DNA of 64,000 nt from OMII01 sp947467385 (GTDB lineage: Bacteria; Bdellovibrionota_C; UBA2361; OMII01), in the NCBI GenBank assembly GCA_044360075.1, contig JBIKLA010000002.1, forward strand, positions 153,686 to 217,685, written 5' to 3'. The notes under the pieces are model-generated. The model had not been told where the DNA came from, ran no database searches, and was given only the letters and a program-made list of their open reading frames with translations. Position numbers and translations under genes: made by a program. Position 1 is the stretch's first letter. The number at the start of each line of letters is the position of its first letter. Below are positions 17,334 to 25,350 of the stretch, piece by piece.

Positions 17334-17509
17334 CGATCGTTGCTGACGGAACTGCAGGCGCAGCGTTCCCCGCTTATGGTCGGGAAGCTTCGGCTACCAT
17401 TTCTCTTAAACACGAGCCTTCCAAAAGGCCAAGACACCGCAAGGAAGGCGTTACGGGAGGATCCTTGATAGCAATTTTTCGTAATGCTCCGCGAGGGATC
17501 CCGCACTAG
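17312..17509 (+). pseudogene. Decayed start of a halogenase-like FAD gene duplicate
   Basis: Starting at the GTG at 17312, in the same overlapping position as the intact gene at 3510, the frame reads SGKRVAIVADGTAGAAF, matching SRKRVAIVGGGPAGAAL, but two glycines of the FAD motif are lost (GGGPAG to ADGTAG). Similarity fades after about 30 codons and a stop follows at 17507-17509. This and the ligase fragment form one duplicated block. Confidence 0.75.
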
Positions 17510-17717
17510 TCATTCGAGCCACATAGCAAAAAATAGCTAACCCCCCAACGTCCTATACATGCCCATCCAGTACAGGCAGTTATCCCCGGTCGTAGAGAAT
17601 TTTCCCTTCACCGCATCACCACCGGTCAGCAACAATTGGATGAGAGCAACTTACGGCACCTCGCCAATCCACTCGCTCCCGCCCATGCGGGAGGCATATC
17701 TTTGGGGGAATGACACA
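17510..17717. other. Remnant spacer between duplicated block and lipoprotein
   Basis: No coding region supported. It separates the decayed halogenase fragment from the lipoprotein paralogue; in the intact locus these positions are separated by about 4.7 kb containing halogenase, LolA fusion and MMPL, so a deletion can be inferred here. Confidence 0.4.
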
Positions 17718-18140
17718 ATGAACTTCCAGAACCTAGCCAAAACAGTGGCTATCGCGGCGGCTGCCACCCTGTGCTCCTGCGCCCCCTCCATGCCCGCGGC
17801 AACGATGACTACGATTGAAACCTCGCCCGACCTGGCATACGAGACTTTCTGCCCGTCATCGGGCACTTCGCGCCGCTTCACTGTTGATGAGGGCAGGACC
17901 CTCTCTGGGATTATGCAGTGCCGTGCGCAGGAGCTTATCGTCGTCGTCTTCGATGGAAACGGCCAAAAGATCAGAAACCTGAGGCTTTCTCAGGCCGGCG
18001 TCATCGTTGACGAAACATTCTTTATGTCACTGGACTCAGCACCAACGCTGGTGTTCCTGACTGCTTTGCGAGACTCGCTCGACAGCTCTCGCGAGGCCAG
18101 CCCACGCGCCCGCATCCGCCTCGTGAGCTCTCCCGAGTGA
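17718..18140 (+). CDS. Lipoprotein, paralogue of the APE-type locus lipoprotein
   Basis: 140 residues from the ATG at 17718, exactly the length of the protein at 8288-8710. A signal peptide ends in CSC (lipobox LCSC). The mature protein has FCPSSGTSRRFTVDEGRTLS and VVVFDGNGQKIRNLRLS, aligning with the APE-locus lipoprotein along its whole length. Unlike the adjacent ligase and halogenase fragments it is intact, so it may still be expressed and selected. It probably derives from a second APE-type locus whose middle has been lost. Confidence 0.75.
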   Translation: MNFQNLAKTVAIAAAATLCSCAPSMPAATMTTIETSPDLAYETFCPSSGTSRRFTVDEGRTLSGIMQCRAQELIVVVFDGNGQKIRNLRLSQAGVIVDETFFMSLDSAPTLVFLTALRDSLDSSREASPRARIRLVSSPE

Positions 18141-18181
18141 AGGCGCCTGAGCGCTTATGCATGTGGCCCCAGAACTGAAAG

Positions 18182-18982
18182 CTAGATGCCCTTCTCCCGA
18201 GCATATCGCTCCGCATCCTCTAGGTCTTGGGGAGTGTCGACTTCGATGCACGGCTCGACCGAGGCGCGCGACACGATATGCGCCTTAATTCCGATGCCGT
18301 GGGCGAGCGCCCGCAGCTGCTCCAGCGCCTCGCGCTGCTCGGTGAAAGCTTTAGGAAGGTGCGCTATCTGCGAGAGCGTCTCGCGCCTAAAAATATACAG
18401 CCCCATGTGCTTGTAGCCCAGGGGGGTCTCCGGCGTCACGGCAGCTTCACCTGGAAAATTCCGCCAATGGGGAATCGGAGCGCGCGAAAAATAGAGCGCC
18501 CTACCCGACTCGCCCAAGGCGATCTTGACCGCTGCTGCGCGCTCGAACTCTTCGCGCGAAGTAATCGGCGTACCGATCGTCGCCATGCCAAAGCCTGTGT
18601 CTGCGGTCGCAAGCGAATGAATCACGCCGTCGATGACCTCTGGATTAACGAAGGGCATGTCGCCCTGAATGTTGGCGACCAAATCAAAAGCCCCGTGCTG
18701 CGCCTCAAGAATTGAGCATGCCTCCGCAACCCGATCCGTGCCGGTCTCGTGCGCTGCGCTGGTCATGACGAACTCCATTTCCTTCGCCTCACACTCAGCA
18801 GCGATCTCATGGTTGTTGGTGGCAACCACGAGGCGTGTCACCCCCAAGCTTCGCTTCGCCTGTCGCCACACGCGCTCCACCAGCGTCTTGCCGTGAATCA
18901 TCTTGAGCGGCTTGTTCGGGAAGCGCGTACTCTCAAGCCGCACTGGGATAACGCCTAAGCAGGTGTGCCGTTTTTCAGTCAT
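18182..18982 (-). CDS. kdsB: 3-deoxy-manno-octulosonate cytidylyltransferase (CMP-KDO synthetase)
   Basis: 266 residues, normal for KdsB (about 250). Family motifs are clear: IPVRLESTRFPNKPL at the N terminus (nucleotide binding), DLVANIQGDMPFVNP with the metal-binding Asp, YFSRAPIPHWR, KHMGLYIFRRETL, and the C-terminal EVDTPQDLEDAERYA. The enzyme activates KDO with CTP in the cytoplasm before its transfer to lipid A, so the organism makes LPS. It stands alone here, without kdsA, kdsC or waaA; the + strand lipoprotein gene converges on it. Confidence 0.95.
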   Translation of the reverse strand: MTEKRHTCLGVIPVRLESTRFPNKPLKMIHGKTLVERVWRQAKRSLGVTRLVVATNNHEIAAECEAKEMEFVMTSAAHETGTDRVAEACSILEAQHGAFDLVANIQGDMPFVNPEVIDGVIHSLATADTGFGMATIGTPITSREEFERAAAVKIALGESGRALYFSRAPIPHWRNFPGEAAVTPETPLGYKHMGLYIFRRETLSQIAHLPKAFTEQREALEQLRALAHGIGIKAHIVSRASVEPCIEVDTPQDLEDAERYAREKGI

Positions 18983-19001
18983 GGTGCTTCTCTCTCCGCT
19001 A

Positions 19002-19454
19002 TTATCGCTTCAGCATCTCCGTGCCTGTACCACCGCTTCCCATCTCCTGGTACTCAACATCAGCACCACGTGCCACGATAAAATGTGGAGTTCCAGCAGG
19101 TACCAGGTATGAGTCCCCTGCCGTGGCAACAACTGCTCGCTTCTCGTCAACCGTATCCGCAAAGCCGATGAGGAGCGATCCCGCGAGGACCGTTGTGATA
19201 CGCGCGTCAGGGTGCGTATGGGGAGGGATAATGCCCCCCGACCTAAGCTTAACGCGCAGGGCGTACAGGCCGGGCCCCTTCTCGGATCCGATAGCCCACG
19301 CAGCGCCCAAGGCCGGTATCTGCGGAGGCCCTGCGTACGTGAGTGCCTCTGGCTTAATTATCTGGGGAGAGCCTGGGGGCTGCTGAGCCGAGGCTCCTGC
19401 TGCGCCCAGCCAGCACGCTAGAAAAGCGAGCAAAGAAATGCGGTAGGTGTTCAT
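19002..19454 (-). CDS. Secreted cupin-domain protein
   Basis: 150 residues with a signal peptide (ISLLAFLACWLGAAGASAQ). The cupin motifs are GGIIPPHTHPDARITTVLAG (motif 1, two His and an acidic position for metal binding) and GDSYLVPAGTPHFIVA (motif 2, third His). Single-domain periplasmic cupins of this type are often annotated as small-molecule or metal-binding proteins of unknown role; no substrate can be inferred. It lies 19 bp downstream-side of kdsB on the same strand and may be co-transcribed with it. Confidence 0.75.
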   Translation of the reverse strand: MNTYRISLLAFLACWLGAAGASAQQPPGSPQIIKPEALTYAGPPQIPALGAAWAIGSEKGPGLYALRVKLRSGGIIPPHTHPDARITTVLAGSLLIGFADTVDEKRAVVATAGDSYLVPAGTPHFIVARGADVEYQEMGSGGTGTEMLKR

Positions 19455-19556
19455 TTCGCAAGCCCTCCGAAGACAGTACCCCGGTGTATAGCGACATCAC
19501 TGCACGCCGTAAAGCCATGACCTGTCCCGCCCTGCGCTGCCTCCGCGCTCATCCAG

Positions 19557-19683
19557 GGAAAAGGGGACGTGACCTTTTTTGTGCTTCTTCCCCTCTGGAG
19601 GGTCGCCCACGTTTCCTAACGAACAGAACTCTTCCGGTCATAAGCTCCAGACCCGAGTGGGGAAAGGGTAACGTCCCCTTTCG
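19557..19683. repeat. REP/MITE-like inverted repeat of about 125 bp
   Basis: The outer arms AAAAGGGGACGTGACCTTTT (from 19559) and GGAAAGGGTAACGTCCCCTT (to 19680) are near-perfect reverse complements around about 85 bp. GGGGACGT..ACC arms of this sort are common in REP elements mobilised by TnpA-REP transposases; no such transposase is in the window. Another partial arm (AACGTCCCC with GGGGACAAATACC) occurs at 34103-34165. Confidence 0.5.
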
Positions 19684-19730
19684 CCAAGGTTTCCCTTCCT
19701 TCCCTCGAAGGCTTGGCATACCGTTGGCTG

Positions 19731-20729
19731 ATGCATTACCAGCCCCCAGATAGGCGAGGTCACCCCTCAGCACACCAACCGCCCTACAGGCCTGCGATCG
19801 ATCCATTCATGGCCGCACTGTCCGCTCAGCTCGGCCAAGAGCTTGAAGCAACCCAGCGCGAAGCGATGGCCTGTGCAATTCCTATCGACACTGCTTGGCG
19901 CATCCTGCGGGCGGTGGGTCTGAATGACTTCGGAAAGATACGTTCTCGACCGACATCCGAGTACCCTGACCTTATCGAGCCTCAATATGCCCAGCCTGTG
20001 TCTCTCGCCCTCCGGACGCTGGGTTGCCTTCTGTACCAAGATCGATCCAAGGGATTCGACCGCGCAGCGCAGGTTCTAGACAGAGCAGTTGCCCTGACCC
20101 CGAACGACCCCGCCTGTGTCGAGGATTTTGCTGATGTTGCCTGCAGGATTACCCCTGATGATATCCGCGCCTTCAATGATCGTCCGCACAAAAAGCTTGA
20201 GACCGTGATCGGCTACAATCGAGCCGCTAGCAAAGCTACCGAACATCTGCTTGAGGCGCGCTTCGGCATCTCTCGAGCAGCTTTAACCGAGGAGAGTGGC
20301 GAGCCGCTGCAGCAGGCACTCGCCTTCCTACAGCCTGAAGAGAAGAGGTACCTCGCTCGATCTCTAAACCGGCTAAGCTGGCTCTTCCTCCAGGAAGGTT
20401 CATTCTTTGAAAACGGAACGCTGCTCAGCCTCGCGGTCGCGGCTAGCTGCTCTCACCTACAAGCCCTCGGGCTTCCTCGTGGGGCGATGGACTGCGTGAC
20501 GATTATAAATGAGTCGCTTGAGTGTGGCTCCGTGCTTCAAGACCTAGGAGAGGACCTGGCGCCAACATGCAACGCCCTTGAGGTTCTCTCCTCTGCTTTT
20601 TACAAAAAGGGCAAACTGTTCCGGAACTATGCGGCCACGAGGCGCTCAGAGCGAATCGACAGACTGCTGGACGCCATAGAAACTGAAAAATCGCGGCACA
20701 ATCTAGCCGGCGACGGAACAACCACCTGA
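19731..20729 (+). CDS. Uncharacterised protein with TPR-like segment
   Basis: 332 residues from the ATG at 19731; a TTG at 19713 and an ATG at 19809 are alternatives and no strong ribosome-binding site decides. The sequence is soluble and mostly helical. Residues around 105-135 (KGFDRAAQVLDRAVALTPND) read like a single TPR repeat; the rest is not recognised. It converges with the ilvA-like gene, the two stops being 2 bp apart. No function can be suggested. Confidence 0.6.
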   Translation: MHYQPPDRRGHPSAHQPPYRPAIDPFMAALSAQLGQELEATQREAMACAIPIDTAWRILRAVGLNDFGKIRSRPTSEYPDLIEPQYAQPVSLALRTLGCLLYQDRSKGFDRAAQVLDRAVALTPNDPACVEDFADVACRITPDDIRAFNDRPHKKLETVIGYNRAASKATEHLLEARFGISRAALTEESGEPLQQALAFLQPEEKRYLARSLNRLSWLFLQEGSFFENGTLLSLAVAASCSHLQALGLPRGAMDCVTIINESLECGSVLQDLGEDLAPTCNALEVLSSAFYKKGKLFRNYAATRRSERIDRLLDAIETEKSRHNLAGDGTTT

Positions 20730-20731
20730 AA

Positions 20732-22237
20732 TCAATCGAGGCCAAGGACAACCTGGGCCGTCTTGCCGGCGTACGGCGGCTTTCGGTAGAAAAGGAACCC
20801 GACGGAGCCGAACGCCCGTGCTTTCGACAGGCGCTCAACGCACTCAAGGAAAGCCCCCGGCTTGTCGTCAAGCGCAATGAGCTCGTCATGATATTCCTGC
20901 GCCACGGGCTCGCCGATTGGGTAAAGCATCTCCTCGCCCTCCTCAAGCCGGTGCGACCCTGGGAAGTCAGCAAAGATAGCCCGCTGAAGGCTGCCGAGGG
21001 CATCGCGCGGCACCTCAAACTCTGCCTGTAGGCGTGCAGCCGCTGCGCCCGGACGTTGCTTGTAGGTGAGGCTTGCGATGTTAAAGCTCTTCACAGTCTG
21101 CAAAAAGTGCAGCAGCTCGCCCTCGCGCTCGGGAATGCGAATGTCGAAGGCCTGGCGTGCGTGCGACGCGATATCGAGCCGGGCCTCCCCCGTCACAGCC
21201 TCATGAAAGAGGAATGGATCGATGTTGCGGCCGGTGATGAGCGCTATGCTCAGAGTGCGCTCAGGGTGGCTAAACAGCTTATGCTTGCGAGCCTGCGCTT
21301 CGCCCGCCAGCGCCAGCGCGCCCGCACCCTCAAGCTTCGTAAATGTCTCGCGCTCATGCCGCCTCATCGCAGACACGATCGAGTCGTGCCGAACGAGCAT
21401 CATGTAGTCAACAAGGTGAGAGACCGAGAGGAACGTGTCTCCGATGAGGGCGACCTTGGTGCCGTCGGCAATCGTGTCGGGTGCCGCGGCGACCGGGCGG
21501 CCGAAGAGGACCCCCAAGAGCGCCGCGGGAGCGCTCTCGTCAATGACACCAACGATTTCGGGATGGGGGTGCCGTGGATCCCAGAGCATCTTCATCACGC
21601 TAGCAACCCCCGCGAGCAGCCCGCCGCCGCCAACCGGCAGAAAGATCCGGACCTTGTCGAAGGCGCGCTCCTTGCGCAGCTGCTCAATGTGCGCAAGCAT
21701 CTCAAGGCCTATCGTGCCCTGTCCCGCTGCAACGAGTAGATCATCAAAGGGGTGCACAAGGGCGCCACGGCCGGCTAGAAGGTGCTGATCACGGCGGGCA
21801 TAGCACAGCGACTCGTCGAACGTGCTGCCTTCCTGAAGGACGGTTGCGCCAAATCCTCGGATCGTGTTCACCTTCACCTGTGGCGCGCTTTCCGGGACAT
21901 ACACCCGTGCCTCCATTCCCAGGGCTTGTGCGGCACAGGCGACACCCGCACCGTGGTTTCCTGCAGACGCCGTGACCACGATTTTTTTTCCTTCGGATTG
22001 CGCCGCCGAAACTCTCGCCAGCGCTCCCCGTATCTTGTAGGCATTCGTGGGATTACGCGTTGCGTCGGCAACGCACAGTCCCCCTTCAGAGGTCGCGGCG
22101 AAGCGGGTCAGAATGTCATGCTGCGCCATGAGCGGCATGAGGCTTCTGGAGAGCTCTGCGAGGCGAAACGCTGTGCCGCTTTTTGGTGCTATGCCCTGTG
22201 GTTCTCGCTGAAGTGGATGGAAACGATGAGACAACAT
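20732..22237 (-). CDS. ilvA: Threonine dehydratase-like PLP enzyme with C-terminal regulatory domain
   Basis: 501 residues, close to biosynthetic IlvA (about 514). The PLP lysine is K68 in NPTNAYKIRGA, where the usual form is SFKxRGA. SAGNHGAGVA (phosphate/cofactor binding) and LPVGGGGLLAGV (PLP phosphate loop) are in place. Residues 330-501 form the Thr_dehydrat_C/ACT-like region (REGELLHFLQTVKSFNIASL, then a second repeat LIALDDKPGAFLECVERLS), which binds isoleucine or valine in IlvA. The expected reaction is threonine to 2-oxobutanoate and ammonia, the first step to isoleucine. The divergent lysine motif leaves room for another amino-acid substrate. It is monocistronic. Confidence 0.8.
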   Translation of the reverse strand: MLSHRFHPLQREPQGIAPKSGTAFRLAELSRSLMPLMAQHDILTRFAATSEGGLCVADATRNPTNAYKIRGALARVSAAQSEGKKIVVTASAGNHGAGVACAAQALGMEARVYVPESAPQVKVNTIRGFGATVLQEGSTFDESLCYARRDQHLLAGRGALVHPFDDLLVAAGQGTIGLEMLAHIEQLRKERAFDKVRIFLPVGGGGLLAGVASVMKMLWDPRHPHPEIVGVIDESAPAALLGVLFGRPVAAAPDTIADGTKVALIGDTFLSVSHLVDYMMLVRHDSIVSAMRRHERETFTKLEGAGALALAGEAQARKHKLFSHPERTLSIALITGRNIDPFLFHEAVTGEARLDIASHARQAFDIRIPEREGELLHFLQTVKSFNIASLTYKQRPGAAAARLQAEFEVPRDALGSLQRAIFADFPGSHRLEEGEEMLYPIGEPVAQEYHDELIALDDKPGAFLECVERLSKARAFGSVGFLFYRKPPYAGKTAQVVLGLD

Positions 22238-22509
22238 AGATTGTTCTGCAAATTCAAATCTTTTCTTGGGCCGCTAGGGGCCGGAACGGCCAAAAACTGG
22301 GAAATGGCGTGGGGTGCTGGGAAACAAACGCCCTCCGGGCATCCGTTTCCTGTCAAATTGAGGCGATAATAATCCAGCAGTGCGCTGGGGTGAGGCGCCC
22401 CGAGCAGGGGCTAAACAGGGACGGAAACACTGCCATAGAATTTTAGGTACACCAGCTCTCACATTACAGTCAAGCACGGGGCCCTGCCCTCTTCCCACGG
22501 CGCGCCCTG

Positions 22510-24462
22510 TTACGGCAGCAGGCGTCGAATTCCGACGGGAAGAGGCGCCCGTTCCCTCTGGTCCCGCAAGCAGGATGCAAGGCCCTCGACTACCTTTGCC
22601 CTATTCGGGCCGTAAAAGTCAGAGCTAAGAATATGGAACACCTCATACCCACACCTCTCCAGCACCCGATCCTGAAGTATGTCGGCCCCCACTGGAGTGC
22701 CTCCGTTTGGGCCAATGGTACGGTGGTATGAGTGGCCATCACACTCAATCACTACCGGCTTGCTGCGCGTGCGAACGATGAAATCCGTCTCGATGCCGGC
22801 TACGAGCCGTCGTGAGTCGATCTTCTGCGGGGGAACCTGAAGACGTTCGACCAGAATGCGGCGCACGTCCTTTTCGAAGCTTGAGATAGGCCGCTCGGAC
22901 CTCGTGCTCTCGATCTCGGCCAACATCGGGAACTTCTCAAGCGGCGATACCGCCCCCGCAACGATCAGTGCCTGGTAATATTGGTGCCACTCTACCGGGC
23001 CGCTGCTCTGCATGAGGTCCTCGCGAGCGCAGCATGACGGAAGGAGATCTGGGGCGGCAATAGCCATGCCCCAGGCAGTTCTCCCCGAGCGCATCAAGCG
23101 CGCTGGGTTGCCTTCGTGGACATGCCGGGCTACCCGCTCGAAGAGCGGCCGGTCAGCGATCGCCACGTTCCCAAAGGACCACACTAAGCCCGACAGGGAA
23201 GCCGCGGGAAAGCGGGGCAATGAGGCTTGAGCAACCTCGGAGATCCGCCCGAATAACTGCTCGTCGCGCCACCGCACGGAGGAATACGCCCAGGCCAGGC
23301 ATGCCAGCGCTCGCGGCTCCAGCGACTGCATGTGCGGCATAATCGCCTTCGAGGCCCCTACGAGGAACCGCTCGTCCTGAATTGAAAAGGCCGCGAGTGC
23401 CCACACCGCCCTGACGACCTGGCTAGGCGTGAGCTCATCGAGACGACCAACAAGCTGCGAGCTGGCCGCCATCACGAGCTCGCGACTAAAGACCTGCGCG
23501 CGGGCATAGCTCCCAAGGATGGACGCCAGGCGCGACGGGACAAGGTTACCCGCCGCCAGGAAGCCGACAACAAAGGGAATCGCCGCATTTAAAAACTGCC
23601 TTGTCTCATCAGAGCGGTTCTCGCCAAGCTCCCGGAGCATGTCGAGCAGCTCCCTTTGGCTAAATTCGCTGGCACGTTTGGCTGCCTCACACGCGACTGC
23701 CGCCAGCAGGGGACCAGGCCGCTGGACACCCGACAGAAAGAGGTGCACCGTGGTGGCGAGCTCTCGCGGACTCATGTCGGGAACGCGAGGAAGAAGCGCT
23801 TCTCCAATGCGCGGCAGGATCTGCGATGGTTCGACCGGCAGGTCAATGAGCATCCCCACCAACTTATGAATGGCATACACCGGCAGCTCGCTGAGACGCG
23901 GCAGCATCATCTCAGCCGCATCAGTAGCGATTACATGGCTCTTGAGGCCGAGGACGTCCAGGCCGTGCAGATGTTCGATCACCTTTTTTGGGCCCAAGAG
24001 CCACATCGGGCGCTCGGACGCCCCGGCCAGCGCCTGGGCACATTCGGGATCCCGCAGCTTCATCGCGCCCAGGGCCTTAACGATATGCACCAGTTCCTGA
24101 GCCGAAAATTTCGTGACGTGAGACTGGATCAACCCTGCAAGCACATCCCGCGTGCGCTCTTTTGCCGCCTGCAGCCCAGCTTGAGTGGCGCTGACAGCCG
24201 ACCACCTCGCGGCCAACGACACGGCGAAAGATGTTATCACGCGGGGCATCGACTGGGGATCCAGGACCGTCGGTGCAAGAGTGCTGTCTGCCATTCGCAG
24301 AAGCAGGGCCAGACGCTCCTCGCTAAAGAGGGACCGGTCACGGCAAACTCGCGCCAGCAGGGCGCACCGCTCTCGGGCAAGGCTCGGGACCTCAAGCTGC
24401 GGCAGCTCGGGCCTGCCCCTCAGGGGCGAATATGTAAAGCTTTGCTGTGGTTCCGGCATCAT
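22510..24462 (-). CDS. Octotricopeptide/FASTK-like helical-repeat protein with C-terminal RAP domain
   Basis: 650 residues, no signal peptide or membrane segment. Residues 100-470 are a run of about 38-residue helical repeats; the signature appears as TPSQVVRAVWALAAFSIQDE (346-365), RALACLAWAYSSVRWRDEQL (384-403) and ASLSGLVWSFGNVAIADRPL (421-440), the L..W+(F/Y/A) pattern of octotricopeptide (OPR) and FASTK proteins. Residues 568-628 are a RAP domain: KPVVIECDGHSYHRT, then DRVLERCGYEVFHILSSDFY. RAP has a PD-(D/E)XK-like fold; ETDFIV (558-563) and E573/D575 are in the right places. OPR/RAP proteins bind organelle RNAs in algae and animals and are rare in bacteria. An RNA-binding or nucleolytic role is inference. 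It is monocistronic. Confidence 0.85.
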   Translation of the reverse strand: MMPEPQQSFTYSPLRGRPELPQLEVPSLARERCALLARVCRDRSLFSEERLALLLRMADSTLAPTVLDPQSMPRVITSFAVSLAARWSAVSATQAGLQAAKERTRDVLAGLIQSHVTKFSAQELVHIVKALGAMKLRDPECAQALAGASERPMWLLGPKKVIEHLHGLDVLGLKSHVIATDAAEMMLPRLSELPVYAIHKLVGMLIDLPVEPSQILPRIGEALLPRVPDMSPRELATTVHLFLSGVQRPGPLLAAVACEAAKRASEFSQRELLDMLRELGENRSDETRQFLNAAIPFVVGFLAAGNLVPSRLASILGSYARAQVFSRELVMAASSQLVGRLDELTPSQVVRAVWALAAFSIQDERFLVGASKAIMPHMQSLEPRALACLAWAYSSVRWRDEQLFGRISEVAQASLPRFPAASLSGLVWSFGNVAIADRPLFERVARHVHEGNPARLMRSGRTAWGMAIAAPDLLPSCCAREDLMQSSGPVEWHQYYQALIVAGAVSPLEKFPMLAEIESTRSERPISSFEKDVRRILVERLQVPPQKIDSRRLVAGIETDFIVRTRSKPVVIECDGHSYHRTIGPNGGTPVGADILQDRVLERCGYEVFHILSSDFYGPNRAKVVEGLASCLRDQRERAPLPVGIRRLLP

Positions 24463-24582
24463 GAAAGGATTCCAGATTTGCCCACCCTAGTCAAAAAAGA
24501 TGCGGTCCAAATGAGAGCTAAAAGAGCCGTCTTTTCGGGCTTCTATACATGCGGAATGCTAAGAGCCAGAAAGCAATAGCCT

Positions 24583-25350
24583 CTACGCGGCAACGAGCAC
24601 GACGATCAGCTCCTTGGGCCCATGTGCACCAAGAACCAGGATACGCTCGATGTCCCCTGTCCTGCTCGGTCCCGTGATGAATGAGAGCATGCTCGGCAAC
24701 CGTCCTGAGTGGCCATTGCGCGCCTGAGCGATTGCGTCACTTAACGTCGCAGTGAGCTGTTCTGCCATAGCAACGACGATGTGCACATGCGGCAAGATAG
24801 AGAGAGCTCGCCCACCGCACGTGACGCTTGAGACCACAACAGAACCCGTCTGCGCCACGAGCGCCTCACACAGGGTGATTCCGGCGTCACACTGCTCAAG
24901 CACCCGCTTGTCAAAGGCCTTGTCGCTATCCTGCACCGAGTCAACACAGTACCGCTCGCATGGAATCGCTTGTGCAAGCTCACCCTCCATCGAGCCCAGG
25001 TGGCAGGCCACCCGCTTCCAGCCGCGCTCAGTAATGAGAGATCGCAAGAGGCTACCCGCCCTCTTCATGTCATCAACCCGATGCACAACTGTCCGCAGCT
25101 TCTCGGAGTTCTCAATAAAGATACGCAAGCTCTCCTCGCGTGTTGCGCCACCGTCCGGCAGCCACGGGCGAGCAGCGTCACTCGGCAGGATCGGAAGCGA
25201 GCTACGCTTCGGCTCAGCGCCGTGGTCGTCTGTGCCTGCTGCCGCCTTGATATGGGGCAGCGGTGCCGGCTGCCGCAACGCCTCTGACACGCGCGCAAGG
25301 ATCGCACTGCGGGCGGCCTCTTGCTTCTGCAGAATATCGCTCAGTGTCAT
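24583..25350 (-). CDS. lutC: LutC-type lactate utilisation protein (LUD domain)
   Basis: 255 residues from the ATG at 25350, which overlaps the lutB stop as ATGA. The LUD (YkgG) fold is shown by the conserved CDAGITLCEALVAQTGSVVV segment and the C-terminal SFITGPSRTGDIERILVLGAHGPKE. The N-terminal about 110 residues are a helical region that includes a low-complexity linker. With LutA and LutB it forms the complex that oxidises L-lactate to pyruvate. Gene order lutA-lutB-lutC on one strand is canonical. Confidence 0.9.
   Translation of the reverse strand: MTLSDILQKQEAARSAILARVSEALRQPAPLPHIKAAAGTDDHGAEPKRSSLPILPSDAARPWLPDGGATREESLRIFIENSEKLRTVVHRVDDMKRAGSLLRSLITERGWKRVACHLGSMEGELAQAIPCERYCVDSVQDSDKAFDKRVLEQCDAGITLCEALVAQTGSVVVSSVTCGGRALSILPHVHIVVAMAEQLTATLSDAIAQARNGHSGRLPSMLSFITGPSRTGDIERILVLGAHGPKELIVVLVAA

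Noticed and set aside
21056..21739. 227-codon + strand frame over the ilvA-like gene
   Set aside because: Antisense shadow of a well-supported gene.
23656..24579. 307-codon + strand frame over the RAP protein
   Set aside because: Antisense to a gene with recognised repeats and domain; composition is rich in Arg, His and Gln, as for a shadow frame.
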